64,000 nucleotides of DNA from Leifsonia shinshuensis (GTDB taxonomy: Bacteria > Actinomycetota > Actinomycetes > Actinomycetales > Microbacteriaceae): positions 744,001-808,000 of the forward strand of contig NZ_JAHHZQ010000001.1 in NCBI RefSeq assembly GCF_022606355.1, in the 5' to 3' direction. Under the pieces are notes generated by a model that was not told where the DNA came from, did no database searches, and saw only the letters and a list, made by a program, of their open reading frames with translations. A program made the position numbers and the translations under genes. Below, piece by piece: positions 39,855 through 50,409 of the stretch (positions are counted from its first letter, which is position 1; each line of letters opens with the position of its first letter).

Positions 39855-40271
39855 CTATCGAACGAGAACGTAGTCTGCCTTCGACAGAGGCCCGAGCTCG
39901 GCTGTAGCGAGTTGCTGTGCGCGCTGGTAGGACACTCCGAGGACGGTCCCGATATCGCGCATGGTTAGGCCGGCTGCTGCAAGTTCGTGCGCTGCGACTC
40001 GCGAATAGTACGCAGCGTCCCGGTTTGCTTGTGCTGCGAGCTCGCGTTGCAGAGCGGCGTCGTGCTGTGCACGTACCGCGGCCGCAGGGAGGATCGGCTG
40101 AAGGTCGATCTCGATGTCGTACTCTGCCTCGCCGGTGACGAACGAGATCGCTTCCTTGATCTGGTCGGCTTGGTCGAGTCGTGCGACCTGGCTGATCGCC
40201 CCGGGTGCTTCGACCGCCTGCAGCACCCACCACTTGGCGGTGCGCTCGGCGGTGACCGTGTAGGTGCTCAT
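39855..40271 (-). CDS. HicB-like antitoxin with C-terminal helix-turn-helix
   Basis: 138 residues from ATG 40271. The N-terminal part (TVTAERTAKWWVLQAVEAPGAI, QVARLDQADQIKEAISFVTG) is the actinobacterial HicB-like partial RNase-H fold. The middle is helical and Ala-rich. The C-terminus (LTMRDIGTVLGVSYQRAQQLA) is a sigma region 4-like HTH, presumably the DNA-binding part for autoregulation. Its ATG overlaps the toxin TGA by one base (TGATG). The order toxin-antitoxin is typical of HicAB. Confidence 0.78.
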   Translation of the reverse strand: MSTYTVTAERTAKWWVLQAVEAPGAISQVARLDQADQIKEAISFVTGEAEYDIEIDLQPILPAAAVRAQHDAALQRELAAQANRDAAYYSRVAAHELAAAGLTMRDIGTVLGVSYQRAQQLATAELGPLSKADYVLVR

Positions 40272-40480
40272 CAGCGCCACCATCCCTTTCCGAACTCGTT
40301 GGCGAACTGGTCGAAGAACTTGCGTGCGGTGACGTCGTCGATTTCGGCGTGTCGGCCGAGGGTGGAGCGGGTGTCGCCGATGGTGATACCGGTGTGGTTG
40401 GTCAGCTCCGTTTCGGAGTAGTCCTTCCCTGCCGCTTTGGCCTGGGCCTTCAGCTTTTTGAGGACGTCCCTGCGCTTCAT
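40271..40480 (-). CDS. HicA-like toxin
   Basis: 69 residues. MKRRDVLKKLKAQAKAAG, then TELTNHTGITIGDTRSTLGRHAEI and FFDQFANEFGKGWWR: the small dsRBD-like HicA-type fold with candidate catalytic His residues in NHTG and GRHAEI. HicA toxins cleave mRNA; activity here is inferred from family and from pairing with the antitoxin. The ATG at 40480 lies 7 bp from a duplicated 18-bp operator. Confidence 0.78.
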   Translation of the reverse strand: MKRRDVLKKLKAQAKAAGKDYSETELTNHTGITIGDTRSTLGRHAEIDDVTARKFFDQFANEFGKGWWR

Positions 40481-40487
40481 AAGGCTA

Positions 40488-40529
40488 GTCTAGTGCGGGC
40501 TAGACATTCAAGTCAAGTGTGGACTAGAC
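40488..40529. promoter_or_regulatory. Tandem operator of the HicAB-like pair
   Basis: Two 18-bp copies, GTCTAGTGCGGGCTAGAC (40488-40505) and GTCAAGTGTGGACTAGAC (40512-40529), 15 of 18 identical, 6 bp apart. The first is a palindrome with perfect 6-bp arms (GTCTAG/CTAGAC). Placement just upstream of the toxin start fits binding by the antitoxin HTH. Confidence 0.75.
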
Positions 40530-40875
40530 GAATCTGGATGGGCGGTGGACGATGCGGCTGGCACACTTGACCGCATGACGCGCGACGACGAACTCGAGAC
40601 GGGCCCCAACCACAACGATGGGCGGACGAGGAACGAGCAACATACCAGCTCACCTCAGCTGAACAGTTATCGACCTCTGTATTCGCGACAGACGTACCAG
40701 AGAGCACGTCGAAGGCGTCTAACTCCCCCGCTACGCCGAAAACTTGCGTCGCGTTGGCTTGGGAATCCAGGTCGATTGCGAGGACTCGCGTCTGCTGCCA
40801 CCGTGGTGGTGACGTTGATGCCGTACCAGCGGCATGAAGACCGTCTGCTCTTGAACGAAAGCCGGGCCGTTTCTC
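40530..40875. other. Island stretch without a supported gene
   Basis: Open frames of up to 134 codons occur on both strands, but their translations are rich in Arg/His/Ser without domains, helices or family resemblance, and none has a good ribosome binding site. Lower GC than the backbone. Nothing else seen. Confidence 0.5.
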
Positions 40876-41109
40876 TCAAGGTCTCTTCTTGTCATCCGGA
40901 TCCGCACCTTCTCCTGTGCCATGAAGAAGTCGACGTCGAGACCAGATGATCCACATCAGCTCACCAACCGCGAGGATAAGACCGCCTACGGCAAGTACAT
41001 AGCTTGTGGTCTGCCATCCGAAAAAGATTGCCGGGATGCTACCCAACGCCAGAAAGATCAGGCCGAGTGCGACCCCGCGCCAGTGGCGCGCCGCCCCGTT
41101 GCCTTCCAC
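40876..41109 (-). CDS. Small two-helix membrane protein, possible immunity protein
   Basis: 77 residues with two transmembrane helices (GVALGLIFLALGSIPAIFFG and SYVLAVGGLILAVGELMWII), then a basic/acidic tail. The GTG start at 41109 lies 1 bp after the stop of the RHS tip cassette, with GGAGGAGG just upstream, so the two are translationally coupled. The tip itself ends in a hydrophobic segment, so this could be an immunity protein against a membrane-active tip. No family recognised. Confidence 0.6.
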   Translation of the reverse strand: MEGNGAARHWRGVALGLIFLALGSIPAIFFGWQTTSYVLAVGGLILAVGELMWIIWSRRRLLHGTGEGADPDDKKRP

Positions 41110-41110
41110 T

Positions 41111-41971
41111 TCATCCTCCTCCTAGCGATCCACATGTCCAGCCGGCCAGTGCCACGCCAACTACTACTGCCAGCGGTAGCGCCTCGATGAATACGACGGA
41201 TGCTATGGACGCAGCGCACTGTGACGTTCCGTTCCCGTTGGGATCCGCAGGTGCCGGCCCTGAGTACGGTGAGTCAATGCCGGTACTCGGGTTGGTATAG
41301 CATCCCACGGAAGACGAGCAATACGCGGTTGGAGCCGTTGACGAGAACGGTGCGGCGGGTTTGACGGTAGGGGCAATCCACAGCGGCGGACGCGGCGGGG
41401 GCGAATAGACGGCGGAGTTGGAACTTGAGCCAGCGTGCGAGTTGGCGTTGCCTCTTGATGATCCACTATCGCCTCGTCTGGTTGCCACCGAGACAAGGCC
41501 GCCCGACTTCGTCACTCCAACACGGCCGTTGTTGATGCCTTTGAGGGTTGCGGGTGCGATTGCTCGTCCGCCGGGGCCGGCGTCGCTGAGCATGAGTCCC
41601 CATTTGCCTGTGAGATCGTTTCCGTTGATGGGGTCGTTGGGGTAGTTGTAGTCATTTGCATTACCACCGGCGACGGGGTCGACGGAGAGGAACCGGCCGA
41701 GGAGTGGGACGTATTGGCGGGCGCCCATTTCGATGGTGTTGAGACCGTCGAGAGTGAGGGAGCCTTTGCCGTGTTGCCCTTCGAACCCGTTCGAGACATT
41801 CGGGGTCGTGGTGTTGCTGGGGCCGGACGTATCTGCGGTGATGGTGCCGATGCTGCCTGTGCCCGGGTCGATGGGGTCACCAAACGGGTCGTAGAGCGCG
41901 ACCTTTCCGGTCCGGATTCCGGCCGCGTCGGTGGTGACGAGGTCGTTGCCGGTCAGCCCCGGGTAGGACCA
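41111..41971 (-). pseudogene. Displaced RHS core-plus-tip cassette (distal)
   Basis: Frame open from 41971 to 41111. It begins abruptly at [18 protein letters not shown], homologous to the core of the large RHS protein (residue about 2117 on), continues through [12 protein letters not shown] and the core end [19 protein letters not shown], then has a different tip of about 170 residues: Gly/Ser/Pro-rich and ending in a hydrophobic run ([14 protein letters not shown]). There is no start at the homology boundary, and the codon before it is the stop of the next cassette. An internal ATG at 41728 exists. Likely a silent donor cassette for tip exchange. Confidence 0.75.
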
Positions 41972-42367
41972 TCATGTCGAAATAGCATCCCCAACTCCGG
42001 CAGATGATTCTGCGTCGAGGTCGCAATCGGTGAAGCCGCTCTTCGCGCAAGCAACAGTATTCAACGGATTTGCTCCGATGAACGAGTCGCCTATGGCCGC
42101 GAAGTCATCCCAAGTCTTTTTGCACATTGAATCGCCATCGCAGATGTCGAATCCAGAATTGTCGGACGTGTCAGCGGCATTGACCGGGTCGTTGGGGTAG
42201 GTGTAGTCATTGGCGTTGCCTCCAGCGACCGGGTCGACGGAGAGGAAGAGACCGAGAAGCGGCACATATTGGCGGGCGCCCATTTCGATGGTGGCCAGTC
42301 CGTCGAGGGCGAGGAAGCCCTTGCCATGGGCTCCTTTTCGCGTTTGGCGGCTGGCCGAGCCGACCAT
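41972..42367 (-). pseudogene. Displaced RHS core-plus-tip cassette (proximal)
   Basis: 131 codons. After a few unrelated residues, homology to the RHS core runs from [20 protein letters not shown] to DYTYPNDPVN, followed by a distinct, cysteine-containing acidic tip of about 65 residues (FDICDGDSMCKKTWDDFAAIG to GVGDAIST). It lacks the upstream core, a signal peptide and a convincing start, so it is probably not made alone. Same frame as the distal cassette, separated from it only by the TGA. Confidence 0.7.
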
Positions 42368-42433
42368 CGTCGTCCATGTCGCTAATGCGGTCGAGCGCGG
42401 CGCGTCCCCGCTCTTCTTGCTTTCAACGCTCTG

Positions 42434-43309
42434 CTATGCCCCGGAGAGGGCACGAGTCGCCCATTCGTCGCCCCTGGACGCGGCCTCCATCAACCAGTAC
42501 TTCGCCTCAGCGGACCTGTCCTCTTGTGCCCCGAGAAGCACCGCGAGGTTGTATGCGGAGTGTCCGTCCCCGGCTACCGCTCCGATCTCAAATGCAGCCG
42601 CGGCTGCCGCGCTATCGTCCAAGTCATCTTGCAGGATGTTACCCAGCAGAATAGGCGCCCGGACGTTTCCCCTCTCGATTTCAGTCTCGAGTAGCCTGCG
42701 AGCGGCGTCGTATTCACCCAAAGCCCTGTGGGCCTTGGCGAGGTCGATGGCAAACTGTTCCGCCTGTTCGCGGGACTCACCCACTGAGGTCGAGCTCTCG
42801 AGCTTGGCGTATGCAGTAGCGAGCGCATCTACAGTATTCTCGCTGATCTGGGACAGCTCAACGTCCCGCTGGGCCAAGGCCCCGGCCGCGAGCTCCCAGT
42901 TCGGGAGACGCCGGCCAATCGCAGTTCGCACGAGATGGGTGGCCTCCTCAATGTGGCCCGTCCACAGCAAATAGGTGCCAAGAGCTGCGGGCGCCTCAGA
43001 CGAACCATGCCGGATCGCAGCCCGCAGAATTTCGATCGCCAGCGACTCCCGACCGTCAACGAGCCACACGGTCAGCCCCAGTTCGTAAAGGATTGCGTCC
43101 TCCGCGGCCGCATCGGCTACTGCGGCCCACGCCGCGGGATCGTCGCGCCAGTCACCGGCGATGGGAAACCTCTTCGCAAGCGCGGCAAAACCCACTCGAT
43201 CATCGGCTCGGAACGCATCTCTGAGCACATTGGCTGCGGCCAGAAAATTTCCTGAACTGAGTAGATCCTCGAACTTGTCTACCCAGCACGATTCTTGGTT
43301 TGGCATCAT
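42434..43309 (-). CDS. TPR/Sel1-like helical protein, probable RHS immunity protein
   Basis: 291 residues, all-helical, with several TPR-like pairs (for example FLAAANVLRDAFRADDRVGFAALAKRF; GEYDAARRLLETEIERGNVRAP; GHSAYNLAVLLGAQEDRSAEA and YWLMEAASRGDEWA, the Sel1-like form). No signal peptide, so cytosolic. ATG 43309 with AGGA upstream lies 20 bp after the RHS stop on the same strand, the usual place of the cognate immunity gene. Role inferred from position. Confidence 0.7.
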   Translation of the reverse strand: MMPNQESCWVDKFEDLLSSGNFLAAANVLRDAFRADDRVGFAALAKRFPIAGDWRDDPAAWAAVADAAAEDAILYELGLTVWLVDGRESLAIEILRAAIRHGSSEAPAALGTYLLWTGHIEEATHLVRTAIGRRLPNWELAAGALAQRDVELSQISENTVDALATAYAKLESSTSVGESREQAEQFAIDLAKAHRALGEYDAARRLLETEIERGNVRAPILLGNILQDDLDDSAAAAAAFEIGAVAGDGHSAYNLAVLLGAQEDRSAEAKYWLMEAASRGDEWATRALSGA

Positions 43310-43329
43310 CGGGACGTCCTCACGAAAGA

Positions 43330-46300
43330 CTAATACATGCGCTTGGGCTTAGGCTTGAAATTCGGCTTTTGCCTTCCTCCGTAACCTTGGACATCCTCAT
43401 GTTTCTGCGGGGGCTTTCCGGTCTTGTTCTCACCATGAGGATTCTTGCGTTCGCTGTTTCTAGCGCTCGTCCTCTTCCGGTGCGCCATGGCCATAATGCC
43501 ACCTAGAATCGAGATTGCTGCGTGGGCGCCCGCCATCGTGGTAGTGCGCCACTGCGCTCCAGCGTTTTGCGCGATGGATTGGATCCAGTGCTGAGAGGCG
43601 GTCCATGCTGCTACTCCCGCCGCGACCCATTCGCGCGCAGAGCCCACGGGATCCCAACTTACGCATGGAACGTCATAGCCGCAGCGGGCTTCTCCGGACA
43701 GGTCGTCGCTGTTGACAGGGTCGTTGGGATAGTTGTAGTCGTTTGTGTTGCCGTCTTCGACGGGATCAACCGAGAGGAAGCGGCCGAGGAGGGGGATGTA
43801 TTGGCGTGCGCCCATTTCAATGGTGTTGAGGCCGTCGAGCGTGAGCGATCCTTTGCTGTGCTGCCCTTCAAACCCGTTGGTGAGGTTCGGTGTTGTGGTG
43901 TTGATTGGACCTGATTTGTCGGCGGGGGTGGTACCGATGTTTCCTGTGGTCGGGTCGATCAGGTCACCGAATGGATCGATTAGCGCCACGTTGCCCGTAC
44001 GGGTGCCAGCGGCGTCGGTGGTGACGAGGTTGTTGCCGGTCAGCCCGGAGTACGACCACACTTGAGCGCTCGCGCGGATGCTGACGGTGACGCCGCCAGG
44101 AAGGTCCAGGCTTTGCTCCTGAAGAGCGTTCGACGCGGTCAGGGTATAGGCGGCGGCATCCCCGTCACCGTCGTAGGCGTAGTGCACCGAGGTGGCAGTC
44201 CCACCTGCGGGGGTTTGGGTCATGGCGATGACCCGGTCGGCGGCGTCGCGCTGGTAGCTGACCTTCGTCCCGTCCGTCAGGGTCGTGGTCAGGTGCCGGT
44301 TGGCCTCGTCATAGCCGAGGGTTTCGGTGCCCAGTGTCGTGATGTTGCCGTGGCTGTCGTAGACCAGGTTCGCCCCCGCACCGGCACTGGTCAGGTTCGT
44401 CCCCATCACGATGTCCGGGGACGCCGGTGCCCCGGTGATGGTGTCGGAGGTGAGCCGGTCGGCGTTGTCGTAGCAGTAACCGACGCTCACGGTCGGGTTC
44501 GCGGTCGACGCCCCAGGAGCCGTGGTGACATCGGTCATGCTGGTGCGGTTGCCGTCCTTACCCGCCGCCGCATTGGCCCCACAACCACCGGAGCCCGCAT
44601 ACCCGTAGGTGAGCTGGTTGAACGGCACGCTCGCCGTTACCAACCGGCCGACAGTGTCGTACCCATACGTGGAGACATAGTTCGTAGCGCCGTCGGCGAT
44701 CGTGTCCTGCACGATCCGCCCGGTCTGGGACCTCGCCACCGCGTCACTGACCGGACTCTGCCCGGCAGCGAACGCCCACGCCACCCCGGTTTCAGCGCCA
44801 GTGGGCCCGTACGTGAACGCTCCGGAGGTGCCGTTGCCGGCGTTGCCGGTCCCGGACGGGTAGGCGACGTTGGTGAGGATCCCGCCGGTGTAGGTGGACT
44901 GGGCGATCGTGTTCCCGTCCTCGGTCACGGTGGTGACTTGTCCGTCCGCGTTGTAGGTGTACGCCTCCGTGTGAGTGGAGCTGTCCGGCAGCTTCGCCGT
45001 GGCAGAGGTGACCTGCATCGCCTGGTTGTGGGCGGTCGTAGAAACGGTCCCCCAGCTGTCGACGTAGCGAGCCTGCTGCCCGTTGATGTCGACCGTGGTG
45101 AGAATCTTGCCCGCTGTAGGCGTGCTGGATTGGGTGGAGTCCTGCACCCACCCAGACAGCGGGTCACCACTGGTGGTCCCATTGGTCCCATCGCCGGTGT
45201 ACCCATAGGTGAGGGTGCGGGCGGGCTGCCCGCCGAACGCCGGTGTCGATACCGACGCCACTCGCCCGCGACTGTCGTAAGAGGTGCACGACCACGTCGT
45301 GTCCCCGGGAGCGAGGGCGCCGGCGACGCGACCCATGATGTCGTAGATGTACTTGGTGACCAGTGCGGCCCCGGTCGCTGGAGCGGGGCCGGTGACCGAC
45401 ATCGTCAACCCGTCCTGCGGGGTCGAGACCGGGACCCCGCAGACGGGGCTGCTGATACTCAGCGCGGTCCCGTACGAGGTGTTCGGCGTGGTGGTGCCGC
45501 CGTAGTACGCCGTGGTCGTGGTCGTTGCCGAGCCTGCCGGTTTGGTGGTGGTGAGCTGGCGCAGGTATCCGGCACCGGGAGTCTCAGTGGTCGCTGTGGC
45601 GGTCAGGTTGAGCCCGGATGGGTCGACGCTGGTGGAGGCGACGGTGCCGTACCAGGGGTTGCTGTAGCTGGTCGCGGTGCTCGCACCGGGCACGTTCGCA
45701 TTCGTGACGCCGGCCACCCCGGATGGTGCGGAGTCGGCCGAGCTGCTGGCGGTGGACAGGTTGTAGGCGGGCGCCAATGCGGTGCCGGGGATCGCGACGT
45801 TGTTCGCGGGGGCCGTGGGGATCGGTGTGGCCACGCCCCCGGTGCCGGGGGTGGTCCAGTCGAGCTCGAGGTGGGCGTTGCCGCTGTTCTGCAGGTAGGC
45901 CAGACGTACCCTGACGACTTCGCCGGCGGTGGCGGTGACCGGGTAGCCGGTGGAGTAGCCGACGACTCCGCCCGGCCACCGGTTGGTGGCGAGTTTGTCG
46001 TTGATCCACATCTGGGCGCCGTCGTCGGCGTAGGTGTAGAGGGTGTAGGTGCCGGCTGCGGGGAAGGTGATCAGGCCGGTGAACTGGGCGGTCCAGGCTG
46101 TTCCGCCGGGTCCTCCCACGACGGTCCCGGTGGGGCCGGTGATCGGTGAGACCGGGCTGGTGCTGCCCCAGTCGTGGCTGAGGGCGCCGCCCTTCTCGGG
46201 GGAGCTCGGCGAGCTTCCGGGAATGGAGAGGCTGTACGCGGCGGGTGGTCCGCTGAGGTTGGTGTTGTTGTACCAGGTGGCGTTCAGCCCGTGCATGCCG

Positions 46301-49300
46301 CCGTCGATGGTGGTGCTGGTGGTGGCGATGGCGGTGCCGTTCATCGCCGCGCACCCGGCGGCGGGAATGGGCCCGTCGGGCGGGTCGATCGCCCCGTTCT
46401 CATCCAGTGTCGTTGGACCGAACGGGAGCGAGCCGGTGGCGCCGAAGCAGGATGCGGGTGCGGGGCCGTAGCTGGTGATCGCCCGGTCTTGGGAGTCGTA
46501 GATCGTGGAGGTCTCGTGTCCCTGCGGGTCGAGGGTGGCGAGCGGGTTGTCGTGGTTGTTCCACAACGTACGGGAGACCAGCCCGGATGCGGAGGTGGTC
46601 GAGGTGTGGCGGAGGGCGGTGTCGAAGGTGACGACCTGCTGGTGCCCTGGGCCACCGACCGGCGGGGTGAGCCCGGCGACGTCCACAGCGGTGCTGCCGT
46701 CCGCCGAAGCGGAGGCCGCGGTCAGGTAGGTGTAGGTTTTCGCCGGTTGCGGGTCGGAGCCCAGTGCAGGCAGGGTGACGCCGGTGGCGCGGGCCTGGCT
46801 GTCGTAGCCGATCACGGTCTGCGGAACCGGGCTGCCCGCGTTCGCGGCCGCCCAGTCGGTCTGCAGCGGTGTGGAGACTCCGGTGAGGACGACCTGGCTG
46901 TTGCTGGTGCCGTAGCTGAACAGGGTGAGCGCGCCGCCGGGGTTCAGCACGCCGCCGAGCTGGCCGCCGGTGGTGTATTCCAGTTGGGTGGTGGAGCCAT
47001 CCGGATAGACGATCGCGCACATCATTCCGGCGGGGGCGGTGCCCCAGCCCGACCCGGAGGGCGTCACGCAAACCGGTCCGGTGGCGGGGATGCCGGCGTT
47101 GGCGGGGATGCCGAGGTTCGAGTACTGCTCGCCAGGGTAGGCGAAGTACACGGCCCGCTGGTACGACGGTGCGGATGCGGTGCCGGTGTTGGAGAGCGGG
47201 TCGGACAGTGAGCGCAGCGCGTTGTCCAGGCTGCCGGAGCTGACGTAGCTCGGGATCGGGGTCGCCGGTTTGCTGCTGGCGTCCACCGGCGGGGTGGCGG
47301 AGGTGAGCTTCCCGGCCGCGTTGAAGGTGTAGATGGTGCCGTCTTCGGCGGTGAGGTTGAGCCTTCCGGTGGCGTCGGTGGCGAGGATGCCACGCTCTCC
47401 GGGCGGCGGGGTGTATCCGCCGGTGCTGGTGCGCGTGTAGGTGTGGCTGCCACCGCCGTTGTCGGTGACGGTGACGGAGCCACCGTTGTTCTTCACCGAC
47501 ACATACTCCCCGGCGTCGCCGGTGATCGGGGTGGACGCCGCCCACCCGTCCGGCAGCGGCGGGTTGGTGTGGGTGAACCAGTTCGCCGGCACCAACTGCA
47601 CGTTCGCCGGGGCGGTGGTGTTCTCGACGTAGAAGTTCATCAGCCCGGCAAGGTCGCGCTGGTAGTAGTTGACCGTCACCGGCAACGGCAACGGCACGGC
47701 GGCTCCGCCAAGGGTGGCGGTGCCGTTGGCGTTCACGACCAGGATCTGGGCGGCGGCGGTCTCGAACTGCGGATTCAGCGGCGCCGCGCGAGGGCTCCAC
47801 TGGTCAGTGATCACCGGGGTGCCGTTCAGGGTGAGCTCGGCGCCGTCGTCGGCCTGGAATCCGAACGCGTAGGACCCGGCCGGCGGGTTGATGAACCCGG
47901 TCCACTGGATCTGATAGTTCGCCTGGCCGACCCCCGGCGCGGGCGGCTCAGTCCCGGTCGCCCGGAATGCGACCTGGGTCTCGGTGTCCACCAGCGCCAC
48001 CTGAGCGCCGGAGGGCAACGGGTTGTAGGCGAACGTCGCCGGGCTGGCGGTGATGTTGTAGTAGTGCGCGATCAGCCCCGCGTTCGAAGACTGCTGCGAG
48101 TTGTAGGTCAGCTGATACCCCATCGGGCCGCCCACCGTGTTCACGGTCGGCGTCGACACACTCGTGGAGACGTTGCCGTTGGCCAGGTTCACCGACACGG
48201 GCCCGGCGGTGTCCGTCGGCGCCGGTCCCGGATTCGTCACCCGCCGGTTGACCGTCAACCGCTGCACCGACCCGCTCCAGTCGTCGTAGACGTCGTTGAC
48301 CAGCAGCGTCCACGTGTACGCGGTGCCGTCCTGGAGGATCCCGGCCGGAACGGTCCACGACAAGCTGCCATTGGCGTCCGGGGTCACCAGCGGCGACATC
48401 GCCACCTGGCCGCTCATCCCATCCGAACCCGTAGCTAGCCGGAACGCGTACTGCAGCGGCTTGCCGTTCGTCGACGTCGCGGCCGGGGCGCTCAATACTG
48501 GGGTGGTGGTGGCCACGATCGAGTTGTCGGCCGGCGACGGCGAACCGGAACCGGCAGTGGGGTTCGTGCTCGTCTTCCACGAGTAGACCGGCGTGAGGCC
48601 TTGCGCCCCGTACTGGTCCTGCACCAACGCCTGCCAGTAGTACGTCGTCCCGGGACTCAACACCGCCGGCGGGACTTGAGCCTGCGCACTCGCTGTCCAC
48701 CCGGACTGCCACACCGGGTTGGTCATCGCCGAAGTGGCCGCGACCGAGTACCAGCGGTTCACGGCAGCGGACCCGTTGCCGCTGTCCTGCGTGTACGACG
48801 ACGTGAAAGTCGGCGTCGCCGACCCCACCGCACCGCCCTGCGGCGAGGAAGTTCCCGCAGCAAACCCGTTCGAATCCGGGACCGACACCTGCGTGGCCGC
48901 AATGGTCGGCTTCGACTCGTACGAGATGAACATCTCCAACCCGAGCGACTTGTACGTGTACACGCCGGCCTGCTCCTGCTCGCGCAACATCAGATAGTTA
49001 CCGGACGACCTCGCATTCACCCACGACGCGATCTGGTTCGTCAGGGCGGCATCCGTCGCATCCCCCGACCCCGACGTACCGGCCGAGATCGTGATCGACG
49101 ACAGATATGCGCCGACACCGTTGTAAGAGAACGAGCTCGCGTAGTCGACCTCGCCAGAGGTCTGATTCGTGGTGCCGTCCAGGTACCACTCCTGCAAGTC
49201 GACACCGAGAACCTGGTAGCCGAAGAGCTGCTCATAGTTGAAGTGCGTCGCCGCCCTCCACACCGTGTCACCGCCGGCGCGCGAGTTGCCCGCATAGGCA

Positions 49301-50409
49301 ACACCGGTCAACGTGGTTCCCGTGCTCTCGAACGAGCGAGCATCCGTGGCATACGAGGATGCTGTGGACGGGTCCACGAACACCGGGTACACCCGCGCAG
49401 AGTCATTCAGCCAGGACGCGTCCGGAGTCAGTGTCATCGTCCAGTCGGTGTCGGAGACCTGCGCCAGGGTCACCGGCACATTCGTCACGGCGTTGCTGGA
49501 TTGCCCCGTGACCCCCGAGGAGTCCATCATCGCCGGGATCGGAGTGACAAACTCCACGGTGCCGAGCAAGTCGGTGAACGTGATGTCTCCGAACTTGTCC
49601 TGCGCCAACGTCAAACCCGGGGCGCTCACCCGCCACGTCCACGACGGGTTGGCGCTGCTTGGCGCCTGGTTCAGAACCAGGGTCTCCTTCACCTGCCCCG
49701 GCGTCACCTCATAGGCCAAGTCCTGGCCCGGGTCCACACCCGAATACGCCACCGACGAGGCCGCATCCCCACCAGAGATGGTGCGTTGAACAGTCGTCGC
49801 CCGCTGCGCAGGCCGCTTCGCCGCCCCCTCCAGGCTGAAGGAGACCGTGTAATGCGCCGACGTGACCTGATAGTCCCCCGACCCCGTCCCCGAGGTCGCC
49901 GCGAACGACGGCGACAACGGGTGGTCGGCGACGTCATAACCGCCCGTCGAGTCCTTCACCGCGTCCGTGTTCACGGGCACCCACGAACCATCCGAGCGCA
50001 CCACATTCAACGGTTCCGTCGAGAACCGGGCCGTCTTCGACCCGTCCGTGTTCTGGTACACGGTCTCGAACTCCGAGCGCGACGACGGCGTCGACGTCGA
50101 CGCGCTGTACCCTGCCGCACCCTTCACCGACACCGTCGGGTTCGGCGATTGCGGAGCACCCTGCAACGCACCTCCACCCAGTGCGGTACCTTGCGCCGTC
50201 AAAGGCGACCCCACAGGCGTTCCCGGCACGCTCTGGTTCGGCAACGGGCTCAGGTCCGCGGCCTTCCCCGGCGCCGCCGCCGCAGCCGCCGGCATCACCA
50301 CCGGCTGCACCGTCAACGTCACCGCCACGACAGCTGCGGTCGCGATCGCCACCGCGGCGCGACCCCAGACCAGACGCAGAACCCCGGCACCACGAAACGG
50401 CTTCGACAC
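43330..50409 (-). CDS. Giant secreted RHS/YD-repeat protein with variable C-terminal tip
   Basis: 2,359 residues from GTG 50409. Signal peptide (helix [26 protein letters not shown] cleavage region), WapA-like N-terminal beta domains (about 110-500), fibronectin-like part (510-740), PA14-type domain (777-900, HYYN...[13 protein letters not shown]), YD repeats, a second PA14-type domain (about 1371-1500, [13 protein letters not shown]), more YD repeats ([25 protein letters not shown]), and the RHS core ending [17 protein letters not shown] (near 2215). The last 120 residues form a unique tip, Trp/Ala-rich then very basic ([12 protein letters not shown]), with no known toxin motif. Probably a contact-dependent effector of Gram-positive type. 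Confidence 0.9.
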   Translation of the reverse strand: MSKPFRGAGVLRLVWGRAAVAIATAAVVAVTLTVQPVVMPAAAAAAPGKAADLSPLPNQSVPGTPVGSPLTAQGTALGGGALQGAPQSPNPTVSVKGAAGYSASTSTPSSRSEFETVYQNTDGSKTARFSTEPLNVVRSDGSWVPVNTDAVKDSTGGYDVADHPLSPSFAATSGTGSGDYQVTSAHYTVSFSLEGAAKRPAQRATTVQRTISGGDAASSVAYSGVDPGQDLAYEVTPGQVKETLVLNQAPSSANPSWTWRVSAPGLTLAQDKFGDITFTDLLGTVEFVTPIPAMMDSSGVTGQSSNAVTNVPVTLAQVSDTDWTMTLTPDASWLNDSARVYPVFVDPSTASSYATDARSFESTGTTLTGVAYAGNSRAGGDTVWRAATHFNYEQLFGYQVLGVDLQEWYLDGTTNQTSGEVDYASSFSYNGVGAYLSSITISAGTSGSGDATDAALTNQIASWVNARSSGNYLMLREQEQAGVYTYKSLGLEMFISYESKPTIAATQVSVPDSNGFAAGTSSPQGGAVGSATPTFTSSYTQDSGNGSAAVNRWYSVAATSAMTNPVWQSGWTASAQAQVPPAVLSPGTTYYWQALVQDQYGAQGLTPVYSWKTSTNPTAGSGSPSPADNSIVATTTPVLSAPAATSTNGKPLQYAFRLATGSDGMSGQVAMSPLVTPDANGSLSWTVPAGILQDGTAYTWTLLVNDVYDDWSGSVQRLTVNRRVTNPGPAPTDTAGPVSVNLANGNVSTSVSTPTVNTVGGPMGYQLTYNSQQSSNAGLIAHYYNITASPATFAYNPLPSGAQVALVDTETQVAFRATGTEPPAPGVGQANYQIQWTGFINPPAGSYAFGFQADDGAELTLNGTPVITDQWSPRAAPLNPQFETAAAQILVVNANGTATLGGAAVPLPLPVTVNYYQRDLAGLMNFYVENTTAPANVQLVPANWFTHTNPPLPDGWAASTPITGDAGEYVSVKNNGGSVTVTDNGGGSHTYTRTSTGGYTPPPGERGILATDATGRLNLTAEDGTIYTFNAAGKLTSATPPVDASSKPATPIPSYVSSGSLDNALRSLSDPLSNTGTASAPSYQRAVYFAYPGEQYSNLGIPANAGIPATGPVCVTPSGSGWGTAPAGMMCAIVYPDGSTTQLEYTTGGQLGGVLNPGGALTLFSYGTSNSQVVLTGVSTPLQTDWAAANAGSPVPQTVIGYDSQARATGVTLPALGSDPQPAKTYTYLTAASASADGSTAVDVAGLTPPVGGPGHQQVVTFDTALRHTSTTSASGLVSRTLWNNHDNPLATLDPQGHETSTIYDSQDRAITSYGPAPASCFGATGSLPFGPTTLDENGAIDPPDGPIPAAGCAAMNGTAIATTSTTIDGGMHGLNATWYNNTNLSGPPAAYSLSIPGSSPSSPEKGGALSHDWGSTSPVSPITGPTGTVVGGPGGTAWTAQFTGLITFPAAGTYTLYTYADDGAQMWINDKLATNRWPGGVVGYSTGYPVTATAGEVVRVRLAYLQNSGNAHLELDWTTPGTGGVATPIPTAPANNVAIPGTALAPAYNLSTASSSADSAPSGVAGVTNANVPGASTATSYSNPWYGTVASTSVDPSGLNLTATATTETPGAGYLRQLTTTKPAGSATTTTTAYYGGTTTPNTSYGTALSISSPVCGVPVSTPQDGLTMSVTGPAPATGAALVTKYIYDIMGRVAGALAPGDTTWSCTSYDSRGRVASVSTPAFGGQPARTLTYGYTGDGTNGTTSGDPLSGWVQDSTQSSTPTAGKILTTVDINGQQARYVDSWGTVSTTAHNQAMQVTSATAKLPDSSTHTEAYTYNADGQVTTVTEDGNTIAQSTYTGGILTNVAYPSGTGNAGNGTSGAFTYGPTGAETGVAWAFAAGQSPVSDAVARSQTGRIVQDTIADGATNYVSTYGYDTVGRLVTASVPFNQLTYGYAGSGGCGANAAAGKDGNRTSMTDVTTAPGASTANPTVSVGYCYDNADRLTSDTITGAPASPDIVMGTNLTSAGAGANLVYDSHGNITTLGTETLGYDEANRHLTTTLTDGTKVSYQRDAADRVIAMTQTPAGGTATSVHYAYDGDGDAAAYTLTASNALQEQSLDLPGGVTVSIRASAQVWSYSGLTGNNLVTTDAAGTRTGNVALIDPFGDLIDPTTGNIGTTPADKSGPINTTTPNLTNGFEGQHSKGSLTLDGLNTIEMGARQYIPLLGRFLSVDPVEDGNTNDYNYPNDPVNSDDLSGEARCGYDVPCVSWDPVGSAREWVAAGVAAWTASQHWIQSIAQNAGAQWRTTTMAGAHAAISILGGIMAMAHRKRTSARNSERKNPHGENKTGKPPQKHEDVQGYGGRQKPNFKPKPKRMY

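Noticed and set aside
40545-40949. 134-codon plus-strand frame on the island
   Set aside because: No ribosome binding site, no resemblance to any family, Arg/His/Ser-rich composition, and it overlaps the credible two-helix membrane protein on the other strand.
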